Below are positions 46,243 to 57,500 of a stretch of DNA of 64,000 nucleotides, in pieces (positions within the stretch are counted from its first letter, which is position 1; each line of letters starts with the position of its first letter). Made by a program: the position numbers and the translations under genes. Source of the stretch: Humulus lupulus. Lineage: Eukaryota > Streptophyta > Magnoliopsida > Rosales > Cannabaceae. Below the pieces are notes generated by a model. It made no database searches, was not told where the DNA came from, and saw nothing but the letters and a program-made list of their open reading frames with translations. The DNA lies in NCBI RefSeq assembly GCF_963169125.1, contig NC_084794.1, positions 159,513,858 through 159,577,857 of the forward strand. Reading direction: 5' to 3'.

Positions 46243-47483
46243 CTCTTCTTCCTCTTCTTTTTGCTTGCAAATTTAAGGCTCGTCGTGTGACTAGTGCAAG
46301 CATCTCACCAGATTCTGGCCCATACTCTTCATCATTGATAGAAGCATCTTCCAATGGTGGCATGTCAGCAAGAGCATCTTCATCTTCAGAATCGAGCTCG
46401 CCACTTTCTCGAATCACCATAACTCTCTTGTTTGGACATTGGCTAGCTATGTGTCCTCGCCCCTGACATTTGAAACACTTTATCTCACTAGAACGGGACG
46501 AAGGAGGGGCTGTTTTACCTTGAAGGGTCGTGGCTGGTTTTGGTGTAAAGGATGAAGTAGGTTGGTCTTCTTCCTTCTTTGGATAGTTCGACCGCCAAGG
46601 TGTTGCACTTGAATTTTGTGGGATTTGTCTTGGATTTGAACTTGTACTACCCCTCTTGAGCTACCCCTCAACTTTGATTGCCATATGCACCAAATCTTCT
46701 AATTCCACATAATGGTGTAGCTCAATTGGATTAGCAATCTCTCGGTTCAACCCATTCAAAAACCTTGCCATTGTTGCCTCCCGATCCTCTTCCACATTGG
46801 CTCTAATCATAGCCATCTCCATCTCTTTTTAATACTCATCAACACTCTTGGAACCTTGACGAAGGCCCTGCAACTTAAGGTATAGATCTCGATAATAATG
46901 AGATGGTACAAACCGTCGCCTCATCACCCTCTTCATGGCCTCCCATGTGTCAATAGGACGATCTCCACTCCGCCTCCTGTTGATGTACAACTGATCCCAC
47001 CAAACAATAGCATAATCAGTAAACTCAATGGCAGCAAGTTTTACCTTCTTCATGTTGGAGTAGTTGTGACAATCAAAAACTAGCTCCATTTTCTTCTCCC
47101 ACTCATGGTATGCTTCAGGATCACTCTTCCCCTAAAATGCTGGGATTCTCATTTTGATATTCCCCAAATAATTATCTACCTGGTTCCTATCTTCTCTATT
47201 CCCACCATACCTCCTATGGTTACCCGCCGACATCCTATCAAACTCATCATCAGAAACTACCCCTTCTAAATCCCCTTCATTCTCATCCTCCCTTTGGTGT
47301 ACCCTACCCCTCCTTGGTCTCCGTTGTGCCCCCTCTTCTACCCTATCCAACCCGCTCATGTATTTGCTCACACTCCTCCCTCAACATCCTCCTCATCTCC
47401 CCCATTAAAGCTTCAATTTGTAGATTTGGAACTGTAGGTGGTGGAGCGTCATTGCCTGCATTTCTTTCTGTATTTTGTGACAT
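46243..47483 (-). pseudogene. gag with three in-frame stops (44665-49436 element)
   Basis: From ATG 47483 the gag frame meets a TAG at 47132-47134 (after RIPAF), a TAA at 46829-46831 (after SVDEY) and a TAG near 46662 in the linker before the CCHC knuckle (CFKCQGRGHIASQC, about 46430-46475). Each corresponds to a coding codon in the sister copies. The copy is defective. Confidence 0.85.
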
Positions 47484-48825
47484 GATGGAGAATCTGCAAA
47501 ACAATAAGGTTAGACAATTATAGAAAGGACCTCACTGCACTCCCTCACGTGTTTCACTCAAAGAAAATGGTCACTCAAGTACACTCGTGTTTGCACTCAA
47601 TGATGGCTTTTACCCTCAAATAAGCTCACACCTCTGCCTTTTTCCACTCTATTTTCTTCTTTAAGCTCTTTGAAAACTAATGAAACGGTGATATGGAGGT
47701 TCAAGCAGCCAATTCTACCAAACAAATCAAACGAAAACCGATGAAAAAGTGGCGAAAAATGGTGATTTTTGGAACACTTGTGTGGGGTTTTGGCAAAAGG
47801 GCCTCTAAACGATGGTGATTTTTTTTTTTTTTTTAGAGTTCGGATCCTCTTGGTTTTCTTCTTCTTTCTTTTCTTTCTTTCTTTCTTCTTTTCTTTTCTT
47901 TTTTCTTTGATTTCTCAAATGCAGATGCAAGGACGATTCGAAAACAAAACAAATCAGATTTCACAAGAGAAACAATAGAGACTCAATGCAGATTCGGATT
48001 TCACAAAAAAGAAAAGAGAAAACTCAACCCACATTCGGATTTAACAATAAGAATAAGAGAAACTCAATCCCAACTCAGATTTCACCATAAGAACAAGAGA
48101 AAACTCAATCCCAATTCAGATTTCACAATAAGAACAAGAAAAAAACTCAATCCCAATTCAGATTTCACACTAAGAACAAGAGAAATCTCAAACCCAATTT
48201 CAGATTTTACAATAAGAACAAGAAAAAAACTCAATCCCAATTCAGATTTCACACTAAGAACAAGAGAAATCTCAAACCCAATTTCAGATTTTACAATAAG
48301 AACAAGAAAAAAACTCAATCCCAATTCAGATTTCACACTAAGAACAAGAGAAATCTCAAACCCAATTTCAGATTTTACAATAATAACAAGAGAAAACCAA
48401 TGCAAAGTCAGATTCCACACGTAGAACAAGATAAAACTCAAAGCCCTAATTCACGTTAAGAACCCTAATTCATGATTTCAGAAATGAAAAGAAAACAAAA
48501 TAGGGAATTACAAAGGAATTGAAACTTTGTGTAGACTAGTTTCGGATTTCAAGGGATTTCACAAAGAAATAATGGAAACTAAACTAGGAAATAAGAACAC
48601 GATTTGAACAAAGAAACAATCTGGAATAAAGAGATTAACTATAATGGTTTCGGATTTTTAGAAGGAAAACAAGAACAAAGACTAAGAAAATCAAGAACAC
48701 GAATAGATAGATTTTTTTTTTTCAAGAAACCCTAAAATTGAAATACGAATAGAATAGAAACACAAATGAAAGAATAAAAAAAAAAGGATAGGCCAAACCG
48801 GATGATCCTAATCTCTGATACCAAC
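47484..48825 (-). other. Leader of the 44665-49436 element
   Basis: Non-coding; poly-T at 47819-47834, pyrimidine tract CTTTCTTTCTTTC, then the A-rich tandem array. The closest relative is the leader at 414-1709. Confidence 0.8.
48127..48378 (-). repeat. 84-bp tandem repeat, three units, in the leader
   Basis: Units 48127-48210, 48211-48294 and 48295-48378, practically identical, each made of two related 42-bp halves. Because 84 is a multiple of 3, an opposite-looking ORF of 119 codons (48082-48441) arises; it is not considered a gene. Confidence 0.92.
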
Positions 48826-49436
48826 TGATACGAACCACACCAACATTGTGATGAAACCCGACACCAAATATGGAACAGCCACCAAGAACACACGAGATTG
48901 GAATGGAACCGCGACCCAATGCTTAGCCAAGCACGAACCTTGGTATGAGGAAGACGCCACAAACGGGGATGGAATCCATTTGATAAGTCAGGATGAACGC
49001 CACAAGGAATCTCCTTGATAAGTTCAAAAGTTTCTTCAAGAACTCAAGAAGAAATAAACTCACAATTTCATTCAACATAATCTGCCTTTTCACATTGTTT
49101 TGGTAGTCCTTATAAGGACGAAAATTACATGAAAACAAGACCCTTGGTCTTCCTAATGAAAGCACCATAAACAAGACCTTTCGGCTCACACAACTCTTCA
49201 GCTCACAAAACAAGACCTTTCGGCTCACACAACTCTTCAGCTCACACAAGTCAAGTGTTTGACTTTTACAAAATAAAGAAAGACCAAATAACAAAAATAA
49301 CGTGAATAAATTAAAAATACAAGATGACAAATACAATAAGACTCATCAAGCTCCTAAACTGAGTCTTTTGGCTCGCGCCCTCGTCACCAGATCAACTGGA
49401 ACTAGACTTGGATCGTTAGTCTTGGTGTCCTCATCA
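48826..49436 (-). repeat. Chimeric 5' LTR of the 44665-49436 element
   Basis: The inner part (48826 to about 49160) matches the 718-bp LTR type (AGTCCTTATAAGGACGAAAA is diagnostic), whereas the outer part (about 49250-49436) matches the 589-bp type (CTGAGTCTTTTGGCTCGCGC). Between them is a 39-bp tandem duplication (units at 49171 and 49210, ACAAGACCTTTCGGCTCACA). Confidence 0.85.
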
Positions 49437-49444
49437 GATATTCC

Positions 49445-49620
49445 CTCCCACCTTGACTGGGCATGCCGGCAATGGTTCAAGCAGTGTAAAATGCAGTCCA
49501 TCAGCTCGTGGAAAACTTTTCTGTTGACTTCAAGAGGGCGTTCCGAGCTTCTCAAGCTGCCCGCGTCAAAGCCGAAACCCTGGCGAACGTGAAGCAACAG
49601 CCCGAGGAACTCCGTCTTAC
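49445..49620 (+). pseudogene. Small plus-strand gag fragment of another gypsy element
   Basis: The plus frame reads [20 protein letters not shown] followed by [10 protein letters not shown], which resembles the gag block preceding 'LRAYLNRF' in plant gypsy elements. It abuts, in opposite orientation, the broken RT of the minus-strand element that begins at about 49621. Too short to classify. Confidence 0.4.
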
Positions 49621-50781
49621 CTTGCAGCTGATCGAACAAGTCATCAATCCTTGGTAGAGGGTACTTATTCTTAATGGTTAACTTGTTCAATTCTCTGTAA
49701 TCGATGCACATCCTCAAAGTCCTGTCCTTCTTCTTAACGAACAACACTGGAGCGCCCCATGGAGAGTAGCTAGGCCTGATAAACCCCAAATCCAGAGGTT
49801 CTTGCAGCTGTATCTTCAGCTCTTTCAATTCTGCTGGTGCCATTCTGTATGGTGTCTGATACTGGTTCTGTCCCCGGTGCTAGCTCAATCTCAAACTGGA
49901 TCTCCCTGCGCGGCGGCAACCCTGGAAAATCCTCAGGAAACACATCTAAGAACTCACACACCAACCTGGTCTCTCCCGGCCCTGCCGGCATGACTCTAGC
50001 AGTATCCACTACACTAGCCAGAAAACCTATGCATCCCCCCTGCAGCAGGTCTCTGGATCTCAATGCTGAAATCAGGGGCACGCGGCGTCCAGACACCGCT
50101 TCCACAAAAACAAAAGGGTCCTCGCCCTCAGGCTCAAAAGTAACCATTTTCTTCCTGCAATCAATCGTAGCCCCATACCTGACCAACCAATCCATCCCTA
50201 AGATCATATCAAAATCCTCCATATCTAACTCGATCAGATCCACCGAAAGTTCCCTACCATCAACCACCACTGGCAGTGCCCTAATCCATCTCTTAGATAC
50301 TACCAGTTCTCCTGTAGGCAAAATGGTCCCAAACCCTGAAGTACTAAACTCACTAGGTCTACAAAGTCTATCAATCACCTTATCAGAAACAAACGAATGT
50401 GTAGCACCAGAGTCTATCAAAACAATAAAAAGAGTGCCAGCACTAGAAAGTTGACCTGTCACTACCGAGGGACTAGCCTCGGCCTCAGCCTGTGTCAAAG
50501 TGAATACTCGAGCTGGAGTCAAGCTATCCACCTTTCTCGCTTCACCTTTCTTCACCGTTGGGCAGTCTTTCCTGAGATGCCCTACTACTCCGCACACAAA
50601 GTAAGCCTTGGCCCGACACTCGCCCAGATGGCGTCTTCTACATCTCGGACACTCTGGATAGGTCCGCCATGCCTCGCCGCCACCCTGACGGCCACCCTGA
50701 CCACCCCGACCCCTACTATTAGGACCAACAGCGGTCGAAGTATCAGGAGTCTTCCTCTTGAAGTCACTGGGGCCTCCGCCC
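49621..50781 (-). pseudogene. Protease and N-terminal RT part of a broken gypsy element
   Basis: Minus strand: knuckle region (CPRCRRRHLGECR, then YFVCGVVGHLRKDC, in which the first zinc-binding Cys of the second knuckle appears replaced by Tyr), spacer, protease (VLIDSGATHSFVSD, about 50380-50425; ILGMDW), and the RT start ([42 protein letters not shown]). RT stops after that block at about 49621, before the catalytic DD. A frameshift lies between protease and RT (about 49800-49850). It continues upstream in gag at 63022-64000, beyond the nested insertions. Confidence 0.82.
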
Positions 50782-51629
50782 TGTAACGCCCTGGATAACC
50801 AAGACCGTTACACTGTGTGTTTGAATAGTGCAAGACTTGCTAGTCAAGTCATTTGACTCAAAATGTGTAACTACTGACGTAAGCAAGTTAGGTCAAAAAG
50901 AATTTTGGTTATAAACAACTAAGTTTTACAAAAACACATGTTTTATACATGGGATCCCAAAACAAGGTTTAAATAACGTAAATATAAAATTCTTGTTAAC
51001 AAATAAACCACCAAGCCACTCTAATGGCAAAATTCACAGTTTAAGTTCCCGTCCCTGTACATTTTCCCCCGACCGTGGTGGCCGAGCAGCTGACTATGTA
51101 CACCTCGCCCCCAGAGCTCTCCAACCCATGGCCAACTAGCATTACCTGCACCATGTAGCACCCGTGAGCCGAGGCCCAGCAAGAAAACATAACATCATAA
51201 TATAACAGTTATAGCAGCTAAACAATTTGTTGAGCATAATCCAAATAATCACAAGGTACTAATCAGTTACCAGCACACCATAAAATACATTCAAGGCAGC
51301 ACACTGGCCAATAACCAATAATTCAACTCCAGGTACTCATCAAGTCATACACCATAATCAACAATAGAACCTACACCAAGCAATAACTAAGGTTAATGCC
51401 CGCATGCTGCACCCTCTGTTTAATTCACTGTCTTTGGCTCGCTTAGGCCAATCTCAGTGACATACCCACTGACTCCGGCCAGCTTAACTGAGCTCAGTGA
51501 TTAATAAGCTGTCCTCGGATACCAGTGTCCGAGCCGTGCCATGTGCGCAAGTGTTGATTTCGGCACCCTTAGGCCGCTTATCACATGTCCCAGTGGCATA
51601 ATACCACCCCATGACATTTATATAATTAG

Positions 51630-51790
51630 AGGGAACTCTTAGTCCCAACATATTCTCACAGCAGTTCATATAATTATAGGGAACTCTCCCAACATATTCG
51701 CATAGCAATTCATATAATTATAGGGAACTCTTAGTCCCAACATACTCTCACAGCAATACAAACAAATATAGGGAACACTTAGTCCCGACC
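51630..51790 (-). repeat. 48-bp-type tandem repeat, four units
   Basis: Four copies of AGGGAACTCTTAGTCCCAAC-type units (one shortened by loss of TTAGTC), the reverse complement of the repeat at 30089-30210, which has three. Confidence 0.85.
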
Positions 51791-52603
51791 TATCCACCTA
51801 CATAGGTGCAGTTTTCTTACCTTGATTCCAAATGCTTTAATTAGAAAGGACGACCCCCGAGCGCGATCCACTTCCCGAGCCCTAGCTTATCACCTAGTCA
51901 CAATCAATATAATGGATTCTATTAATATTCAAATATAGGTTTTCGTACACAAAACTAGCTTCCGGGAAGTCGAATCCCACCAAGCACGGTGGTGAGATTG
52001 ATCCCGAGCACCCTAGGCTCGATCCCCGTACTTTAAAACCATGAACGTTCAAGTATGCATCTAAGGGCTGCGGCCCCCAAAGCTTAGTTGTGACCCTGCC
52101 CTTAAAACAGAACCAAGGCCTTCCCTGAAGGAAGACACGCGCCGTGGCCCTTGCCTTGGGCGCCCCGGCGCTCCCCCTTGGCCGAGCCTTCCTGGCTCAT
52201 CTTCATCCTAGGGCCGCAGCGCTCTAGAGCAAAGCCGCGGCCCTTCCCTTCGAGCCCATAATTTCCACCATTTCTGACCTCCAAACCTTACCCAAAATCA
52301 TCCCAAAGCTCCCTATTTCAATATCAATCATTCCCAACACTTTTAAGACAACTTTAACATCATAATTCAACAGGAAACCCAGTCTAAGACTCATTGCAAT
52401 CCATGTTTCAATCTCTGAAACTCAAGAACAACAAACACCAAAACCACCCATTCAAAACTCATATTTATACTTCTAAATCATAAATTAAAGTATACCTTTT
52501 CAGCTGAGCCCCTTCTCTAAGCAGAATCCCAGCTAGTTCCCAAGTTTCTAGCTTCAATTCAACCTTAAACACCAAAATTATAATTATCTTATTACCCAGA
52601 AAA

Positions 52604-54517
52604 TGTAATGACCCACTAATCTAGACTAATTGGACCATTATCGAAACTATACATAAAACTTACATTTTTACGAAAATACCATAATTTATTGAGTAACTTG
52701 AAAATAAGAGTTATTTACAAATAAACAGAATACTAAGAAGGATTATGGGATCCCATTGTTTTTAAAACAAAACATGATTTAAAATAAAAGACATTACATA
52801 ATAATGCGGAAAATACACATAAAAACCATAAAAACATAAAAGGAGACTATATCCTCGAATCGAATAACACTCGGCCCCTTGACTCCATTCATCATCGATA
52901 CACATTCTCCAAGCGTCACGAATCTTTCCGCCTATAAACTTATTTTCCTGCACATAAACAGAAAGGAGTGAGCCTAATGCCCAGTAAGGAAAATCTAACA
53001 CAAAGTCACATACATAATTTCATAAGAAAACATAAAGACTTAACATAACACATATAACATACACTTATTATAATGGCCATTATTACTTGGGGTCCCATAG
53101 GCTAAACAAGCATATGCCCATGGGATTAGTGGGGTCCTACTAGCTAAGTAGGTCATATGCCCATAACCCATTTGGGGTCTTGTTAGTCATATGGGTCATA
53201 TGCCCAAGCCTACAAACATACACATATACATATCATAACACTTTTAATAACATAAAACATATAGATAACAATAAGCACATAACATATTGATTCTAGCCTA
53301 TTTTCCTTACCAAAGTTACCGAGATTATGGACTGAGTTGGGATTGTTGGAACACTCCTAAAACCATAAAAAAAGAGTAAGTCTAAAGAAAGGAGATGAAA
53401 TGAAAGAGATGGAAAGACTAAACCATAGAAAACATACTTACCGACTTATATGCTTAAAAGCTTGGATTCCCTAACCAAAATAAGAATAAGGTTAGGGGAC
53501 TGAGTAGAAGGTTTTGAGAAAGGAAATAACATAAAAATACAGAAAAGAACTAGAGTTTTGGTTTTACCTCAAAGATTGCAAGATCAATCTAACATCCACC
53601 GAAATACTATAGCACTCACTTACTTCCCAAAGTGTTTGATAAGCTTATGATGTTTAAGCTTATAGTTTTTCCCCAAACCAAGTGTTTACACTCTCACACT
53701 CACTTAACACTAGCAGCCTCTGAACTTAGAGCAAATGGTGAATAATGGCTGGGTACTAGGTCCTATTTATAGAGTTTGGGAATGAAAATATCTTGATTTT
53801 ACTTGAATAAAAATAATGGCTTTTTAAGTGAAAATCATTTGAATAATCGTTCAGCAGAGGCTGAAGACTCGTTCAGAAGATGCTGGACTGTTGAAGGAGT
53901 TTGAATGGCTGAAGGGAAAAGAATTCAAATGTATTTGAATTCATGCTGGTGGAGGCGATATATCGCCCCCTATAGGCGATATATCGCCTGGACCTTTGTT
54001 CCCGAGGCGACCGTGCATCGATTCGTGTTTTCCGTATCTACGTGCTGCGACATATCGCCCCCTATAGCTGCGATATATCGGCATACACTGAATATTTAAA
54101 CACGAATTTACACATTTTTTGCTGAGTTTGAATGGAGTAAACAGCCTTGACTAAGCCCTCAACGTGCTCAAAGCTGCTGACTGACCCTATACATTCAAAC
54201 TTTTACCCTTATTTAATTTAATCCTCAAAAATACTTAATCCTTAATTACCATTCAAAACATGTGCTTAAAATCCTATTGGTTGATGTCTAAACCTTATAA
54301 TATAATAATATAATCCTTAATATCAGACACATTAATCAAACCTTAGGTTATACTTAATATTCTTAAACTATAGGTTAAACTTAGAAAATCTATAAGTACT
54401 ACTATGAGTGTCCAAATAACTCCCGGTCTGAACCAAAAATCCAAAGTAACAATGATAACACTAAACATACTATAATACTACTAAACAATTAGCTAAGTAA
54501 AGTTCTTGGACTCTACA
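52604..54517 (-). repeat. 3' LTR of the young element (1914 bp)
   Basis: TGTAATGACCC...GGACTCTACA on the plus strand. Contains paired GGCGATATATCGCC palindromes at 53954-53967 and 53975-53988. Confidence 0.96.
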
Positions 54518-54530
54518 ATTCTCCCCTACT
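54518..54530 (-). promoter_or_regulatory. Polypurine tract of the young element
   Basis: AGTAGGGGAGAAT on the minus strand abutting the 3' LTR; primes plus-strand DNA synthesis. Preceded by the clade-shared AATTTCGAGGACGAAATTC. Confidence 0.85.
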
Positions 54531-54553
54531 AAAAAGAATTTCGTCCTCGAAAT

Positions 54554-57500
54554 TTACTTACCAAATAATTCCGGATACCGGCTCTGCATGTCCTCTTCCA
54601 ACTCCCACGTTGCCTCGCATTCAGAACTATTGCTCCATAGGACTTTAACTATAGGAAAGCTCTTGGACCGTAACTGCTTCATCCCCCTATCTAGGATGCT
54701 AACCGGTCGTTCCTCGTAACTTAAGTCCTTCTGGAGTGCTATGGTGTCGTACTTGAGGACGTGAGATGGGTCTGACACATACTTGCGTAACATCGAGATG
54801 TGGAAGACGTTGTGACTATCGGCTAGTGCTGGCGGTAGGGCTAGTCTATACGCAACTGGTCCCACTTTGTCCAATATCTCAAAAGGACCTAAGAATCGGG
54901 GACTGAGCTTGCCTTTCTTCCCGAACCGCTTGACACCCTTCATAGGAGATATCTTCAGGAAGACTTGATCTCCAACTTGGAACTCCACATCGCGTCGCTT
55001 GGTATCCGCATAGCTCTTCTGACGGCTTTGAGCAGCAAGCATACGCTGTCTAATAAGCGTTACTGCTTCTTGAGCTTGCCTAACAGCTTCGGGCCCTAGA
55101 AGCTGCCTTTCTCCTACCTCGTCCCAGTGCAATGGTGATCGGCACCTTCTTCCATATAGCAACTCATAAGGTGCCATTCTGATCGTCGACTGGTAGCTGT
55201 TGTTGTACGAGAACTCGATCAGCGGTAAGTACTTGTTCCACGATCCTCCAAAGTCAAGTACACATGCGCGTAGCATATCCTCTAAGATCTGAATCGTACG
55301 CTCTGACTGCCCATCTGTCTGAGGATGGAAAGCTGTACTAAGACTTAACTTAGTACCCATGGCTTGCTGTAAGCTTCTCCAAAATCTTGACGTAAACACT
55401 GATCCTCTATCTGATACTATCGTCTTGGGGATTCCATGCAATCGTACAATCTCTTGGATGTAGATGTCTGCATATTGGTCTGCCGTATAAGAAGTCTTAA
55501 CAGGCAGAAAATGAGCCGACTTGGTTAGTCTATCTATGACTATCCAAGCAGAATCATGCTGCTTATTTGTCTTTGGCAGACCCGTCACGAAGTCCATGGC
55601 TATATCGTCCCACTTCCACTCCGGTATGCTAAGCGGTTGCAATAATCCTGCAGGCCGCTGATGCTCCGCCTTCACTTGCTGGCATACCAGACACTTAGAT
55701 ACATACTCCGCTATGTCCTTCTTCATCCCTGGCCACCAATAGACTGCCTTGATGTCATGAGTCATCTTGGTAGACCCTGGATGAACCGAGTATGGGGTGT
55801 TGTGTGCTTCTTCTAGGATCGTCTTCTTAATACTCTGATTGTCTGGCACGCATACTCGATCATTATATCTCAATAAACCTTGACTGGATATTGAGAAATC
55901 TGTAGTCTTGCCTTCTCTGACTGCATCCATGTGCGTTGCTAGTGAATCATCATGTCTCTGACCATTCCGTATGTCTTCTAGCAGATTCGATTGGATAGAC
56001 AAGTTAGCCAACTTGCCTACAACCACTTCTATTCCGGCACTGATAAGCTCCTGCTGTAGTGGCTTTTCTATTCCGGATAAGGCTGCTAAGTTCCCATAAC
56101 ATTTTCGGCTAAGGGCATCGGCAACTACGTTTGCCTTCCCCGGGTGGTATAGGATTTCGTAGTCGTAATCCTTTACTAATTCCAACCACCGGCGCTGCCT
56201 CATGTTAAGCTCCTTCTGAGTAAAGAAGTATTTTAAACTTTTGTGGTCCGTATAAATCTCGCACCGTTCTCCGTAAAGATAATGGCGCCAGATTTTTAAC
56301 GCAAAGACCACCGCTGCCAACTCCATATCGTGAGTTGGATAGCGTTGTTCATACTCCTTTAACTGACGTGACGCGTAGGCTATCACCTTGTCATTTTGCA
56401 TCAGTACGCATCCCAATCCTAACTTTGATGCATCACAGTAGACAACGAACTTGTCGTTGGGTGTTGGGACACTAAGTACTGGTGTTGAGCAAAGCTTATC
56501 CTTAAGCAACTGGAAGCTTTCCTCACACTTATCATTCCAGTTAAACTTTTGTTGCTTCCGGGTCAGGTTGGTGAGTGGAGTGGCTATTTTAGAAAAGCCC
56601 TCTACAAACTTTCTATAGTAACCTGCTAGCCCTAAGAAGCTTCTTACTTCCGACGCGTTCTTTGGTCTAGGCCAATCCTTCACGGCCTCTACCTTCGATG
56701 GATCTACTGCAACTCCGTCTTTCGATATGATGTGCCCGAGGAACGCCACTTGTGAGAGCCAAAACTCGCATTTCTTGAACTTCGCGTAGAGTTGGTGCTC
56801 CTTCAATCGCGTCAAAATCATCCTCAAGTGTTCCTCGTGCTCCACTTCATCCTTGGAGTAAATTAAAATGTCGTCGATGAACACAACGACGAATTTATCC
56901 AAGTAGTCCTTGAAGACCCTATTCATTAAGTCCATAAACGCGGCTGGCGCGTTAGTAAGACCAAAAGACATTACCAAGAACTCGTAATGTCCATAACGAG
57001 TCCTAAAGGCTGTCTTAGGGATATCTCCTCCCTTTACCTTGAGCTGATGATACCCGGACCGTAGATCGATCTTAGAAAATACAGTTGCGCCTCGGAGTTG
57101 ATCAAACAAATCATCAATCCGAGGTAGCGGGTATTTGTTCTTAATTGTTACTTTATTCAGCTCACGGTAGTCTATGCACATGCGCATACTTCCGTCCTTC
57201 TTCTTCACGAATAGTACCGGAGCTCCCCATGGTGAATGGCTTGGCCTAATGAAACCCAAGTCTAGGAGTTCTTGTAGCTGTGTCTTTAACTCCTTGAGTT
57301 CCGTAGGTGCCATCCGGTATGGTGCCTTAGAGATAGGCTCGGTGCCGGGTACTAATTCAATCGTGAAGTCTATTTCTCTAGTTGGCGGCAATCCTGGCAA
57401 GTCATCGGGAAATACTTCTGGAAATTCTTGTATGACTCGAACATCTCCAACTTTGAGTGATGTCTCCTTCTCCACATTCGTGATGTTGGCTAAGAATGCT

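Larger units (their letters stand above)
44665..49436 (-). mobile_element. Second non-autonomous gag-protease gypsy copy, chimeric LTRs, no target duplication
   Basis: In own sense: 5' LTR 48826-49436, PBS (plus-strand GATACCA next to the LTR), leader with tandem repeats, gag from ATG 47483, knuckle and protease, integrase-tail fusion ORF, polypurine tract (45329-45344), 3' LTR 44665-45328. Flanks are TTTAT and GATAT, so the 5-bp duplication is missing. The left half resembles the element at 19410-26912, while the gag start and leader resemble the element at 1-2427. This pattern fits recombination between two elements. Confidence 0.88.

Noticed and set aside
48127..48378. Possible CRISPR-like array
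   Set aside because: Contiguous tandem units with no unique spacers, in plant DNA within an LTR element leader.
48082..48441. 119-codon ORF with a 28-residue repeat resembling a repetitive membrane protein
   Set aside because: It is the translation of an 84-bp non-coding leader repeat whose length happens to be a multiple of three; it lacks a plausible initiation context as a gene.
49837..50454. 205-codon plus-strand ORF
   Set aside because: Antisense shadow of the protease/RT region of the minus-strand gypsy element.
53905..54099. 64-codon ORF with RRYIAPYRRYIA repeats (also at 61631-61825)
   Set aside because: It is the translation of the palindromic GGCGATATATCGCC repeats in the LTR; identical in both LTRs because they are copies.
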